Below, piece by piece: positions 1 to 8,373 of a DNA stretch of 45,471 nucleotides (positions within the stretch are counted from its first letter, which is position 1; each line of letters begins with the position of its first letter). This DNA comes from an uncultured Flammeovirgaceae bacterium. GTDB lineage: Bacteria > Bacteroidota > Bacteroidia > Cytophagales > Cyclobacteriaceae. The stretch is taken from contig CAKZYA010000071.1 of the NCBI GenBank assembly GCA_937883755.1, positions 1 to 45,471 on the forward strand, written 5' to 3'. A program made the position numbers and the translations under genes. The notes beneath the pieces are model-generated. The model saw only the letters and a program-made list of their open reading frames with translations, had not been told where the DNA came from and searched no databases.

Positions 1-536
1 GGCATGGTATTGATGAAGAGTTAGGCGAAAGCGTTATGGTAACTGTGATTGCTACTGGCTTTGAGCAGGACGAAGAGGACAATGAGTTATCTGGGGATGA
101 AAAGCAGATTATCGATCTTGAAACCAACAAAAAAGTACCAGAGAGTAATAATACTACTGAGCCAGCTCCTGAGCACCGTTTTGAACCTCCGGTACGCGAT
201 TTTGTATCTGATGATCCTCAACCTACTTACGAGTCGATTCAAGACGAGCCGGAAGAGGAAGAGTATATACATGAGATGAGCTCGCAGAAGCGCTTGCTGA
301 TGGAAGAAGCCTATAAGCGTAAGCTGAAACTACGAGGGCGAAAAAGCATCAGCGCACCGGATAACGAGCAAGATCACTTCAAGAAAGAGAACTTTGATGA
401 GCCTGCTTATCAGCGACGCAACGTGCATTTATATAGTGTCCCTTCTTATCAAGACCGGAACGTATCGCGCTACTCGCTGGATGATGACAACAACATTATC
501 AGTAACAACCGCTTTTTACATGATAATGTAGATTAG
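1..536 (+). CDS. ftsZ: Cell division protein FtsZ, C-terminal part (5' end outside window)
   Basis: FtsZ is the tubulin-like GTPase that forms the division ring at midcell. Only its C-terminus is here. The reading frame is already open at base 3 and encodes the last strand of the tubulin C-terminal domain (GESVMVTVIATGF). A long, acidic, low-complexity linker of about 85 residues follows, then a conserved tail with PAYQRRNV, SRYSL and the terminal LHDNVD typical of Bacteroidota FtsZ. The ATG at 36 is internal and should not be taken as the start. The gene converges on the metallo-hydrolase gene at 629. The linker and tail would bind membrane-tethering partners such as FtsA. The family call rests on the strand and the tail, since the GTP-binding domain is not visible. 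Confidence 0.9.
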   Translation, partial: HGIDEELGESVMVTVIATGFEQDEEDNELSGDEKQIIDLETNKKVPESNNTTEPAPEHRFEPPVRDFVSDDPQPTYESIQDEPEEEEYIHEMSSQKRLLMEEAYKRKLKLRGRKSISAPDNEQDHFKKENFDEPAYQRRNVHLYSVPSYQDRNVSRYSLDDDNNIISNNRFLHDNVD

Positions 537-549
537 CGTTAGATATAGG

Positions 550-591
550 TAGCAGTTGGTAGAAAACTGGTCAGCTTCCTGCCAACTACTA
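550..591. terminator. Hairpin between convergent ftsZ and hydrolase genes
   Basis: A 13-bp stem pairs 550-562 with 579-591, with one mismatch and one G-U pair and a 16-base loop. It lies between two converging stop codons. No T-run follows on either strand, so the terminator role is inferred from position. Confidence 0.45.
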
Positions 592-628
592 GCCGGATAA
601 CAGTTTGTCAGTTCAAGCCTAGTGAAGA

Positions 629-1759
629 TTAGTCATTTTTCCACCAGATAGTATTCGGTGGCGCAGAACCATTGAGCGTAAATGTTTCTCCGACCTTAGG
701 AGTAGTTGTGGGCATTTGTAACTGACTGGCTTTTGTAGTAACCCGTTCAATAGGATCAGTCCAAGAGTGCAGAGCTAACCGAAAAGCCCCCCAGTGAATA
801 GGCATCATCAGTTTGGCTTGTACATCTACCGCCGCCTGAGCTGATTCCTCTGGCATCATATGAATTTGAGCCCAGCGTTTGTCGTACTGCCCGCACTCCA
901 TCATAGCAAAATCAAATGGGCCATATCGTTCCCCAATCTCCTGAAAATGAGGGCCGTAACCACCGTCTCCGCTGAAATAGATATTATCATTTCTTCCCTG
1001 TACAATCCATGAGCCCCAGAGCGTAGTGCTTCGGTCAGTAATGCCCCGGCCAGAAAAGTGGCGAGAAGGGGTAAATACCATCTTTAAGTTTTGGTATTGA
1101 GCCTCATCCCACCAGTCAAGTTCGTGGATTGCCGATTCATCTACTCCCCATCGGCGTAAGTGCGCTCCTACACCTAAAGGAACGTAGAAGTCTTTCACCT
1201 TTTCCTTCAATTTTTTTACTGAGCCGTAGTCTAAATGATCGTAGTGGTCGTGGGAAATAAGTACCGCGTCAATCGGAGGTAGTTTTTCAATACTAATAGG
1301 TAATTGCTCATAAAACCGATTGCCTCCCATCCAGGGGTGGGGTGCGGGAACATTGCCCAACATAGGATCTAAGAAAATTCGTAATCCATCTATTTCTAAC
1401 AGTACTGCCGAATGACCGAACCACGTAATCTGCGTTGGGGCATCAGCCGGATCAACTAGAGATAAAGAGTCTACTGATTCAACTGGTAACGTAAAATCAG
1501 GTGCTCCGTTAGGAATACCTTGTATATAATCACTCATTACCGAAAGAATATTACTGAAGCTCATATCCATTGAGGTAGGAATCAGATTAACGAATATTCC
1601 ATTTTGGTAATGGTCTAATTGAGCGAAAGATTCCTTTTGTACCGAACTGGGTTTTCCGCCAAATTCTGGGCTTAGTTTGATGAATAACCAGCCTCCAACT
1701 ACTAGCATAAAAAGTAAAGCAGCAACCGATAGTCCAATCATTTTAAAAATTCTTTTCAT
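629..1759 (-). CDS. Membrane-anchored metallo-beta-lactamase-fold hydrolase (UlaG/NAPE-PLD-like)
   Basis: This is a zinc-dependent hydrolase of the metallo-beta-lactamase fold, in the group containing UlaG-like lactonases and N-acyl-phosphatidylethanolamine phospholipase D. Residues 8-27 form one N-terminal membrane segment, so the catalytic domain is probably tethered on the outer face of the inner membrane. The metal-binding pattern is complete: HDHYDH at 170-175, H234 in SRHFSGRG, D265 in FSGDGG and H322 in PIHWGAF. The early WFGHSAVLLE motif (113-122) is typical of this subgroup. Length (376 aa) suits the NAPE-PLD-like branch. The substrate cannot be read from sequence; a lipid phosphodiester or a lactone are both possible. 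It lies downstream of the FMN reductase gene on the same strand with a 101-bp gap, so co-transcription is uncertain. Confidence 0.85.
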   Translation of the reverse strand: MKRIFKMIGLSVAALLFMLVVGGWLFIKLSPEFGGKPSSVQKESFAQLDHYQNGIFVNLIPTSMDMSFSNILSVMSDYIQGIPNGAPDFTLPVESVDSLSLVDPADAPTQITWFGHSAVLLEIDGLRIFLDPMLGNVPAPHPWMGGNRFYEQLPISIEKLPPIDAVLISHDHYDHLDYGSVKKLKEKVKDFYVPLGVGAHLRRWGVDESAIHELDWWDEAQYQNLKMVFTPSRHFSGRGITDRSTTLWGSWIVQGRNDNIYFSGDGGYGPHFQEIGERYGPFDFAMMECGQYDKRWAQIHMMPEESAQAAVDVQAKLMMPIHWGAFRLALHSWTDPIERVTTKASQLQMPTTTPKVGETFTLNGSAPPNTIWWKND

Positions 1760-1860
1760 AGTAAGAGCACTAGACGCAGGTTAATTGACGAAACAAATGC
1801 GATAATATTGGAGCCCGTGGCTGATTTATTAATTCAGGGTAGGGGAGTGTGAGAAGTAGA

Positions 1861-2406
1861 CTACGGAAGAGTACTGCCAACTTGGTCAATAATTAAACCG
1901 TCAGCTTGTTGTTCTAATAACTGGCGATACTCGGAGTGGGTAATTTCATCTTTAGAAAGATGGTTATAGATAAACGCTAGAGTAGGCTTGGTAGGCAACA
2001 CTTGCATTCCTAGATAATGTAGTACATCGGTAAAGTGACTGAGTGCCATTGCCCCACCGTGCATTCCTGCTGCCACTCCAACTAGGGCAGCTTTTTTGCC
2101 TGCTAACTTACTAGGGTACTCTAAGCCATCAATAAAGGCTTTCAGTACTCCAGGGAAAGAACCATTGTATTCGGGTACAATGAATACAAAGCGGTCATTT
2201 TCTTCTAGCGTGCTCCGGAAGGTATTGAACTCTTCGTTTTGCCCATTATTTTCATAAAGAGCTGTTGTCAAGAAATCTGTCGGGAGATGAATGAGGTCGA
2301 GAATCTGACTAGGTTCACCCTTCTCTTCTAGTAAGCGTCGATAGTAGTTGGCGATGGTGCGGGAGTTGGCATCTTTCCGGTTAGTGCCGACAATAATAAT
2401 AGTCAT
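1861..2406 (-). CDS. NADPH-dependent FMN reductase family protein
   Basis: This 181-residue flavodoxin-like protein is of the NADPH-dependent FMN reductase family, which reduces flavin, quinone, azo or chromate substrates in the cytoplasm. The N-terminal strand and phosphate-binding loop read IIIVGTNRKDANSR (residues 3-16). The family signature PEYNGSFPGVLKAFIDGL follows at about 98-115 and supplies the flavin contacts. The central GVAAGMHGGAMAL segment also matches the family. Length is normal. The gene is divergent from the SRPBCC-like gene at 2481, with which it shares a short promoter region. The physiological acceptor cannot be inferred. Confidence 0.88.
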   Translation of the reverse strand: MTIIIVGTNRKDANSRTIANYYRRLLEEKGEPSQILDLIHLPTDFLTTALYENNGQNEEFNTFRSTLEENDRFVFIVPEYNGSFPGVLKAFIDGLEYPSKLAGKKAALVGVAAGMHGGAMALSHFTDVLHYLGMQVLPTKPTLAFIYNHLSKDEITHSEYRQLLEQQADGLIIDQVGSTLP

Positions 2407-2480
2407 ACTTCCACAACGAGGTTTCTAAAGAAGATGTTTGTCTAAAACTTTCAGGTATGCTATCCAGTTACTACGGACGT

Positions 2481-2933
2481 ATGCGACTAATTATTCGTGC
2501 TTCTGTAGCCCAGGACTATTTATCGGTAAAACAAGGCTTTACCGAAGATTTATTTACCAGTTTAAACCCACCTTTTCCTCCAGTACAACTCAATCGTTTT
2601 GATGGTTCTAAAGAAGGTGATATTGTAGAGCTAGAGCTAAATTTTCTATTATTTCGCCAAACCTGGCGCAGCCTGATTACAGAAGATGGACAAACTGACG
2701 GGGAGTGGTATTTTATTGACGAAGGAGTAAAATTACCCTTCTTTCTGAAGCATTGGAAACACCATCACCGGGTGCTGCGGCAGGAAAATGGGAGTCAGAT
2801 TGTAGATGATATTCATTTTCGCTCTCCCTTCTGGCTCATGGATTTTTTGCTGTATCCAGTGCTGGCTTTGCAGTTCCTGTATCGTAAGCCTATTTATAAG
2901 AAGATTTTTTCTGTTGAGAAGAAGCAGGTATAA
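2481..2933 (+). CDS. SRPBCC-like ligand-binding family protein
   Basis: This is a small protein of about 150 residues that resembles Bacteroidota proteins annotated as SRPBCC (START/Bet v1-like) ligand-binding proteins. It has an N-terminal strand (MRLIIRASV), a helix, NPPFPPV, alternating beta strands including GEWYFIDEGVKLPFF, and a basic C-terminus ending in LYRKPIYKKIFS. I chose the ATG at 2481 over the one at 2457 because it begins directly at the first conserved strand. It has no signal peptide or membrane segment, so it is probably cytoplasmic. Function is unknown; the fold would suit binding a hydrophobic ligand. Confidence 0.65.
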   Translation: MRLIIRASVAQDYLSVKQGFTEDLFTSLNPPFPPVQLNRFDGSKEGDIVELELNFLLFRQTWRSLITEDGQTDGEWYFIDEGVKLPFFLKHWKHHHRVLRQENGSQIVDDIHFRSPFWLMDFLLYPVLALQFLYRKPIYKKIFSVEKKQV

Positions 2934-3000
2934 CTAGGTAGTTTGGTAATACTGGCTTAACACATAATTCTGGTATTTGCTGTACCTTTAGTATATCGAT

Positions 3001-3861
3001 ATGCCGTATACCAACTATCATAGTCACTGCTACTTTTGTGACGGAAAGGAAGCCGCCGAATTCTACTTGCAAGAAGCTATTCGGCTAGGTATGCCTGCCT
3101 ACGGAATTTCCTCCCACTCCCCATTACCTTATGATCTACCTTGGACAATGTCAGAGGTAGACGGTGATACATACATTAATGAAATCGAGAGGCTAAAAGA
3201 GCTATATACTGAGCAAATTGAAGTGTATCGAGGGGTAGAAGTGGACTTCATTCCTGACGTCGCAGGATCGAGGTTTATAAAAGATGAATTTTCGCTGGAC
3301 TACACAATCGGGTCGGTACATTTTGTGGATTTCTTTGCTGATGGTCATCCTTGGGAGATTGATGGAAGGCATCAGGTATTTCTGCAAGGGTTGGATCAAA
3401 TCTTTAAGAATAATATTGAAGCAGCCATTCAGCGGTACTACGCACTCATCCGGCAAATGGTGCAGGACGACCCACCCGACATCGTGGGGCATCTAGATAA
3501 GATCAAAATACAGAGTGAAGATGGACAACTCTTCAATGAGCAATCAGACTGGTATCAACAGGCGGTTAGCGAAACGTTAGACGTTATTGCTGAGACCGGA
3601 TTAATCATAGAAGTAAATACCCGAGGGATGTGCAAGCAACTGACTGACGAACCCTACCCAAGCTATTGGATTTTGCGGCAAATGCGTGGACGAGATATTC
3701 CAATAGTGCTCAGCTCAGATTCCCATCATCCCCGTGAAATAATGAGTCACTTTTCTGACGTAACCGAACAGCTATTAGCTATCGGCTACAACCAAGTACG
3801 AATACTGTATCAAAATCAGTGGCAAGACAAACCCTTAACGAAGAATGGAATAGAGATATGA
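3001..3861 (+). CDS. PHP-domain phosphatase (histidinol-phosphatase family)
   Basis: This is a polymerase-and-histidinol-phosphatase (PHP) domain enzyme, a trinuclear-metal phosphoesterase. Visible metal-ligand motifs in order are HSH (residues 7-9), SSHSPLPYD, GVEVDF, GSVHFVD, GHLDK and SSDSHHP near residues 240-245. Length (286 aa) matches HisK-type histidinol-phosphate phosphatases, which do the penultimate step of histidine synthesis. No other his gene is nearby, so it could instead act on another phosphate monoester. A possible -7 element (TACCTTTA, 2983-2990) is one base off consensus and would leave a very short leader. Confidence 0.85.
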   Translation: MPYTNYHSHCYFCDGKEAAEFYLQEAIRLGMPAYGISSHSPLPYDLPWTMSEVDGDTYINEIERLKELYTEQIEVYRGVEVDFIPDVAGSRFIKDEFSLDYTIGSVHFVDFFADGHPWEIDGRHQVFLQGLDQIFKNNIEAAIQRYYALIRQMVQDDPPDIVGHLDKIKIQSEDGQLFNEQSDWYQQAVSETLDVIAETGLIIEVNTRGMCKQLTDEPYPSYWILRQMRGRDIPIVLSSDSHHPREIMSHFSDVTEQLLAIGYNQVRILYQNQWQDKPLTKNGIEI

Positions 3862-3953
3862 GATGGGAAGATTGGAGGAGGGAAAGTAGAAAGCACAACT
3901 TCTAATCCACAATCCCAGGTGCAAAACCTGTAATCTACCAAACTTTTCAACTA

Positions 3954-3969
3954 TAACACCTTAACACTA
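3954..3969. repeat. Two units of an intergenic octamer repeat
   Basis: Two octamers, TAACACCT and TAACACTA, lie back to back just before the DUF5690 gene. Read on the other strand they are variants of the (A/G)GTGTT(A/C)A unit seen near 14131, 20767 and 23045. The rest of the gap at 3862-3990 holds a small CAGGT/ACCTG hairpin and no gene. Confidence 0.5.
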
Positions 3970-3990
3970 CCGCACTAAACTACCTCTCTT

Positions 3991-5307
3991 ATGCTCACTA
4001 CCTGGCTTCAAAGAACTAACAAGTGGACATTTTCTATCTACGCCATTGTTGCCTCGTTTTGTACCTACTCCTGTATGTATGCTTTTCGTAAGCCATTTGC
4101 AGTGGCAACCTTCAGCGATCTCAGTTTCTGGGGAATAGATTATAAGATTTTGTTAATTACCGCGCAGGTACTCGGCTACACACTTTCCAAGTTCATTGGT
4201 ATCAAAGTGGTTTCTGAGATGTCGGGTAGTCGTCGTGCATTAGGAATTATGGTGCTCATTGGGCTAGCTGGACTTGCTTTAGTAGGTTTTGCATTGGTAC
4301 CAGCTCCTTATAATATTCTATTTCTGTTTCTGAATGGACTACCACTGGGTATGGTCTGGGGGCTAGTATTTAGCTATCTGGAGGGGCGGCAGACAACCGA
4401 GATTCTAGGGGCAGGGTTATCAATCAGTTTTATTTTCTCTTCAGGTTTTGTGAAAACGGTGGGTAAGTACGTAATGCTCAATTGGGGTGTGAACGAGTAT
4501 TGGATGCCACTAATGACCGGGTTACTCTTTGCAGGTCCTTTGTTAGTATTCGTAGGAATGCTCCAGCAGATACCGCCTCCATCGGCTGAAGACGAACGTT
4601 TGCGTACCAAACGAGAACCTATGAAACGTACCCAACGACGACGGTTTCTTCACAGCTTCGCCGGAGGGATTACGCTCTTAGTATTGGCATATATCTTGCT
4701 GACCGCTTTTCGCGATTTCCGGGATAACTTTGCCGCTGAACTCTGGAATGCCCTAGGCTACGGCGACACTCCTGCTATCTTTACCCTTACTGAAGTACCC
4801 ATCGCCCTCTGTGTTTTACTGGTCATGGGGCTGCTGATGTTTATTCAGGATAATCGACGAGCTTTGGCAACTTATCACATCTTAATTGCCCTAGGGTTTA
4901 TTTTAGTAGGTAGCAGCACTTTTGCCTATGAGCAGGGGTGGTTAAATGCCCCAGTTTGGATGACCTTAGCTGGATTAGGGTTATATCTAGGTTACGTTCC
5001 CTTCAATAGTATCCTGTTTGATCGCTTACTGGCTACCTTTCGTTATGTAGGTACCGCAGGTTTTCTCATCTATGTAGCTGACTCTTTCGGTTATCTGGGA
5101 AGCATAGGGGTGCTATTTTACAAGAACTTTGGGCAAAGCGAAATCAGTTGGCTTCAGTTTTTTATCTCATCTAGCTATATCATAACCTTTTTGGGTAGTG
5201 GGCTAGTGCTCTTGGCTCTGCTTTATTTTCAACGTAAGCAAAGCAGTTGGCCGACTACAGTTTCTACCTCAAACATTAAACAATCTGTAGTTGCAGAAGG
5301 AGCTTAG
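3991..5307 (+). CDS. DUF5690 family multi-pass membrane protein (MFS-like)
   Basis: This 438-residue polytopic inner-membrane protein belongs to the DUF5690 family of Bacteroidota, which resembles the major facilitator superfamily. The N-terminal region (WTFSIYAIVASFCTYSCMYA, FRKPFAVATF, then GYTLSKFIGIKVVSE) matches the recurrent start of that family and recalls glycerol-3-phosphate/hexose-phosphate antiporters. About 12 hydrophobic segments are visible, with a basic cytoplasmic loop near residues 203-216 (RTKREPMKRTQRRR), as between the two halves of an MFS protein. The transported compound is unknown. The neighbouring isomerase-like protein suggests a sugar-related substrate, but this is only proximity. 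Confidence 0.8.
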   Translation: MLTTWLQRTNKWTFSIYAIVASFCTYSCMYAFRKPFAVATFSDLSFWGIDYKILLITAQVLGYTLSKFIGIKVVSEMSGSRRALGIMVLIGLAGLALVGFALVPAPYNILFLFLNGLPLGMVWGLVFSYLEGRQTTEILGAGLSISFIFSSGFVKTVGKYVMLNWGVNEYWMPLMTGLLFAGPLLVFVGMLQQIPPPSAEDERLRTKREPMKRTQRRRFLHSFAGGITLLVLAYILLTAFRDFRDNFAAELWNALGYGDTPAIFTLTEVPIALCVLLVMGLLMFIQDNRRALATYHILIALGFILVGSSTFAYEQGWLNAPVWMTLAGLGLYLGYVPFNSILFDRLLATFRYVGTAGFLIYVADSFGYLGSIGVLFYKNFGQSEISWLQFFISSSYIITFLGSGLVLLALLYFQRKQSSWPTTVSTSNIKQSVVAEGA

Positions 5308-5401
5308 CAGTAATTAGGGTCAGTGGTGAGTATCATCGTATTTATACCCTTTGTCAAAAAAATACTATCTTGCCGTATTACCAGCTCTAACCTTATTACT
5401 T

Positions 5402-6310
5402 ATGATACGACGAGATTTTTTAAAAACTACCGCTGCTATCAGTGTAAGTGTTCCTTTTTTACCTTCCCACTTAATGACTACCAATAACCCTTACGTAGAA
5501 CAAATAGGAGTACAACTTTATACCGTGCGTAATCAGATGGAGAAAGATCCTGCCGCTACGCTCAAGGCAATTAAGGAAGCCGGCTACGCTCAGATTGAAG
5601 GAGGCGATGTTCGGAGTTATAAAGAACTTACTCCCATGATGCAAGACTTGGGTTTGACATCTAGTAGCACCTTCTTTCCTTGGTCGTTTGTCACCGGACG
5701 GTGGGACTTAGTTGGGCAAGAAGCGCCTAAAGGTTATTCTTTTGAGCAGATGGTAGATGATGCCGTAAAGTGCAATTTCAAGTACTTGGTATTCGGTTAC
5801 ATGACCGAGGGTGAGCGAGAAACACTAGATGATTATCGTCGCATTGCCGAACAGCTTAATACTGCTGGTGAACTCTGTCAGAAGGCAGGTATTGACCTCT
5901 GTTACCACAATCACGCCTTTGAGTTTGAGCCGATAGACGGTCAAGTCCCCTACCGCATCTTTATGGAAGAATTTGATCCAGGTACTGTCTTTTTTGAACT
6001 AGATGTATTTTGGGCTAGCCTAGCCGGACACGATCCAATAGCATTGATGAAAGAGCTTCCGGGACGCATTAAACTGTTGCATCTGAAAGATAAGAAGCCG
6101 GGTACGCCTACCATGTTTGACCATAATGAAGTACCTCACGATGCTTTTCAAGAGTTAGGTGATGGAGTAGTGAACATTACCAAAGTTATGCAACTAGCTG
6201 AAGAGACCGGAGTAGAACAGTGTTTTGTAGAGCAGGATCAATCTCCCGATCCGGTGGCAAGTATTGGTCAGAGTATAGGCTATCTACGCGAGATAGAAGG
6301 GAAGATTTAG
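5402..6310 (+). CDS. Exported sugar phosphate isomerase/epimerase-like TIM-barrel protein
   Basis: This is a xylose-isomerase-like TIM barrel (AP endonuclease family 2 fold) of the sugar phosphate isomerase/epimerase group. I chose the ATG at 5402 because it starts a clear twin-arginine-type leader: MIRRDFLKTTAAISVSVPFLP. Export to the periplasm follows from that. Barrel landmarks include IGVQLYTVR at the first strand, YAQIEGGD, LCYHNHAFEFEP, FFELDVFWAS, IKLLHLKDKK and CFVEQDQS near the end; the E, D, H and E at strand ends are the expected metal ligands. Substrate is unknown. Relatives sit in gene sets for oxidised or modified sugars, as does the Gfo/Idh and DUF1080 pair at 26-28 kb. Confidence 0.85.
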   Translation: MIRRDFLKTTAAISVSVPFLPSHLMTTNNPYVEQIGVQLYTVRNQMEKDPAATLKAIKEAGYAQIEGGDVRSYKELTPMMQDLGLTSSSTFFPWSFVTGRWDLVGQEAPKGYSFEQMVDDAVKCNFKYLVFGYMTEGERETLDDYRRIAEQLNTAGELCQKAGIDLCYHNHAFEFEPIDGQVPYRIFMEEFDPGTVFFELDVFWASLAGHDPIALMKELPGRIKLLHLKDKKPGTPTMFDHNEVPHDAFQELGDGVVNITKVMQLAEETGVEQCFVEQDQSPDPVASIGQSIGYLREIEGKI

Positions 6311-6363
6311 AATAACTTATCCTGGTAGTGTGCAGTGAGAGGCTGACTCAATCTATGTAATTT

Positions 6364-6942
6364 ATGGAGCAGATAAGGCAGATAGTTGGGCAGATGATTC
6401 AGATTTCAGAAAAAGAAACGCAGGGCTTTCTAGATCGTTGCTTTATTAAGCGGTTTAAAAGGAAGGAGGTTTTAAGTCATCCCAGCCAAGTTCCGAATGA
6501 GATTTTCTTCATCAATCAAGGTATTGTTCGGGTGCTACTTACCGACCAGCAAGGTGCCGAGCATACTATTCATTTTGCTCTAGAGAATCAGTTTATTGCT
6601 GATTATTCCTGTTTTCTTCAGAGAAAACCTTCAATGTACACCTTACAGGCTTTAGAAGATACCGAGACGGTAGTTTTGCCTCGCTCGGCTATTGATTGGG
6701 GATACAAGAATCTGAAAGAAGGAGACAAGCTAGGGCGTTTAATTGCGGAGTTTTACTTTGTTTATCAGGATAATCGGATAAGAAATCAGTATACCCGTAC
6801 CCCGAAAGAGCGGTACGATACTATCACTGAGGTCTTTGCTGATATTCATAACCGGGTGCCGCAGCATATGATTGCTTCTTATCTAGAAATCACTCCTATC
6901 CACCTGAGTCGCCTGAAAAAAGAGGATCGGGCGAAAGTATAA
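6364..6942 (+). CDS. Crp/Fnr family transcriptional regulator
   Basis: This 192-residue regulator has an N-terminal cyclic-nucleotide-binding-like beta-barrel (about 25-120; the VPNEIFFINQGIVRVLL stretch is typical) and a short C-terminal helix-turn-helix (about 155-188, with MIASYLEITPIHLSRLKKE as recognition region). It has no cysteine cluster for an iron-sulfur centre, so it is not an FNR-type oxygen sensor. This short type is common in Bacteroidota and its ligand is usually unknown. It sits 62 bp upstream of the SRPBCC/membrane protein/SDR operon, has the same orientation, and is the likely local regulator. Confidence 0.88.
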   Translation: MEQIRQIVGQMIQISEKETQGFLDRCFIKRFKRKEVLSHPSQVPNEIFFINQGIVRVLLTDQQGAEHTIHFALENQFIADYSCFLQRKPSMYTLQALEDTETVVLPRSAIDWGYKNLKEGDKLGRLIAEFYFVYQDNRIRNQYTRTPKERYDTITEVFADIHNRVPQHMIASYLEITPIHLSRLKKEDRAKV

Positions 6943-6956
6943 ACATATGTTATCGT

Positions 6957-6984
6957 TTTGAAGGAGCAGTAGAGAATAACTTTG
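6957..6984 (+). promoter_or_regulatory. Bacteroidota-type promoter for the SRPBCC operon
   Basis: TTTG at 6957-6960 and TAACTTTG at 6977-6984 match the -33 and -7 (TAnnTTTG) elements used by the Bacteroidota housekeeping sigma factor. The spacer is 16 bases, slightly short. It would give a leader of about 15-20 bases before the ATG at 7005. Confidence 0.6.
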
Positions 6985-7004
6985 CTATAGTTCAAGTATC
7001 AATT

Positions 7005-7517
7005 ATGGCAAGGAAAACATCTCTCTTTTTCATCATAGCTAGTTTTTTATCTTCCTGTTACTCACTCGAGAAATCGGTAGAGGCTAGCCTGCCTTACTCC
7101 GAGGAAATTAACTGGCCGGAGGTTTACAAGCCTACCAAAGCTAAATTCTTCGTACATAACGAAATCGAGATAGAAGCCCCGCCAGAAATGGTGTGGAATA
7201 TTCTCATTCAGGCCGAAACCTGGCCAGAGTGGTACGAAGGAGCTAGTGATGTCAACGTACGAAATACTGAGAGTGGAATATTGACTAAGAACGCAGTGTT
7301 TGCTTGGCAGACGATGGGGTTGAATTTTACCCCGTCTATCAAAGAGTTTGCTCCGCCCTATGGGCTGAGTTCGGAGTCTGAAAAGAAAAGCATCAAGGGG
7401 TATCATGCCCGGCTCATCATTCCGACCGATATAGGCTGTAAACTTATTACCGACGAATCTCAATACGGCTTATTAACTTTTTTTGAGAAAACTTTTCAAC
7501 CCAAAAAGCTGCAATGA
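7005..7517 (+). CDS. SRPBCC-family lipoprotein, truncated by an in-frame TGA
   Basis: This is a polyketide cyclase/SRPBCC-type protein with a lipoprotein leader (FFIIASFLSSC, lipid-attached Cys at residue 18). The family core starts at VHNEIEIEAPPEMVWNILIQAETWPEWYEGASDV, the usual first strand and helix pair, and continues to the last strand before the C-terminal helix. The frame stops at TGA 7515-7517, inside what should be that helix. The next 17 codons stay open and read LHDVWLAAIKERAE, which matches the expected end of the helix, and a second stop comes at 7569, four bases before the next gene. The protein therefore looks cut by a point mutation, although most of the fold remains. It heads an operon with the membrane protein and SDR genes. 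Confidence 0.75.
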   Translation: MARKTSLFFIIASFLSSCYSLEKSVEASLPYSEEINWPEVYKPTKAKFFVHNEIEIEAPPEMVWNILIQAETWPEWYEGASDVNVRNTESGILTKNAVFAWQTMGLNFTPSIKEFAPPYGLSSESEKKSIKGYHARLIIPTDIGCKLITDESQYGLLTFFEKTFQPKKLQ

Positions 7518-7571
7518 TTGCACGATGTCTGGTTAGCTGCTATCAAGGAGAGAGCTGAAAATAACAATTAG
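7515..7571 (+). other. Stranded C-terminal tail of the SRPBCC gene behind the stop codon
   Basis: This is the in-frame continuation of the preceding gene: TGA, then 17 sense codons, then TAG at 7569-7571. The encoded peptide begins LHDVWL and ends in three asparagines. It is amphipathic and fits the end of the SRPBCC C-terminal helix. A CGA arginine codon changed to TGA would explain it. Confidence 0.7.
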
Positions 7572-7575
7572 AAAT

Positions 7576-8373
7576 ATGCTAGAATTCGTTCAAGAGATCA
7601 GGCTGAGAAATGAGCCTTTGTTCTACTTTGGTCTACTGAATTTAGTAGCGGCTTTAGCGTTTTTAGTGCTCTCCAAAGGCACGGATACGCAGGTTTACAA
7701 CGTGAGTGCCTGGTACAAACCCACCAAGTTTGCCCTCTCTACTACGATCCTTTCCTGGTCAATGGCGTGGTATTGTTATTACCTAAAGGGTTTCAATATC
7801 GCGCTGTTCAGTTGGTCGGTTATTATTCTCCTAGGCTTTGAGGTGGTATATATTGCTATTCAGGCCGGACGAGGACAGCTATCTCACTATAACACTAGCA
7901 CACCTGGGTACGCTTTTTTATATTCACTAATGGCATTGGCAGCCACAGCAGTAACATTGTATGTTGCCTACGTTGGTGTATTATTTTTTCTGAGTAGATT
8001 TCCTGACTTACCTACTTATTATGTATGGGCTATTCGGCTGGGAATCATCATTTTCGTGATTTTTTCCCTCGAGGGTTTTGTAATGGGCTCCAGACTTACT
8101 CACACTATCGGTGGCTCAGACGGTGGGGAAGGCATTCCTTTCCTTAACTGGAGCTACACTTACGGTGACCCACGCATTGCTCATTTTATTGGTATGCATG
8201 CATTGCAAGTGCTACCTATTCTTGCCTTTTACGGTCTTAAAAGTACTAGAGCTACGTTATGGATGGCGGGTCTATATGGTTTGCTAGCACTATTCACGCT
8301 AGTACAGGCATTGAATGGTCAACCTCTGATTAGAACTCATAAAATGGATAAGCATGAAATTATCAAAAAGTGA
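7576..8373 (+). CDS. Conserved multi-pass membrane protein of unknown function
   Basis: I do not recognise a named family. The 265-residue protein has about seven hydrophobic segments (near 15-32, 50-68, 75-95, 110-135, 148-168, 200-220 and 225-245). Two polar loops stand out: NVSAWYKPTKFALSTT after the first segment, and a glycine-rich loop (THTIGGSDGGEGIPFLNWS) followed by GDPRIAHFIGMHALQVLP. The two histidines near the start of the sixth segment could bind metal or heme, but this is speculative. It begins four bases after the natural end of the SRPBCC frame and overlaps the following SDR gene by 20 bases, so the three are almost certainly co-translated. Confidence 0.8.
   Translation: MLEFVQEIRLRNEPLFYFGLLNLVAALAFLVLSKGTDTQVYNVSAWYKPTKFALSTTILSWSMAWYCYYLKGFNIALFSWSVIILLGFEVVYIAIQAGRGQLSHYNTSTPGYAFLYSLMALAATAVTLYVAYVGVLFFLSRFPDLPTYYVWAIRLGIIIFVIFSLEGFVMGSRLTHTIGGSDGGEGIPFLNWSYTYGDPRIAHFIGMHALQVLPILAFYGLKSTRATLWMAGLYGLLALFTLVQALNGQPLIRTHKMDKHEIIKK

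Noticed and set aside
7515-7517. TGA as a selenocysteine codon in the SRPBCC gene
   Set aside because: No SECIS-like stem follows immediately, the family has no selenocysteine members that I know of, and a simple nonsense mutation explains the pattern.
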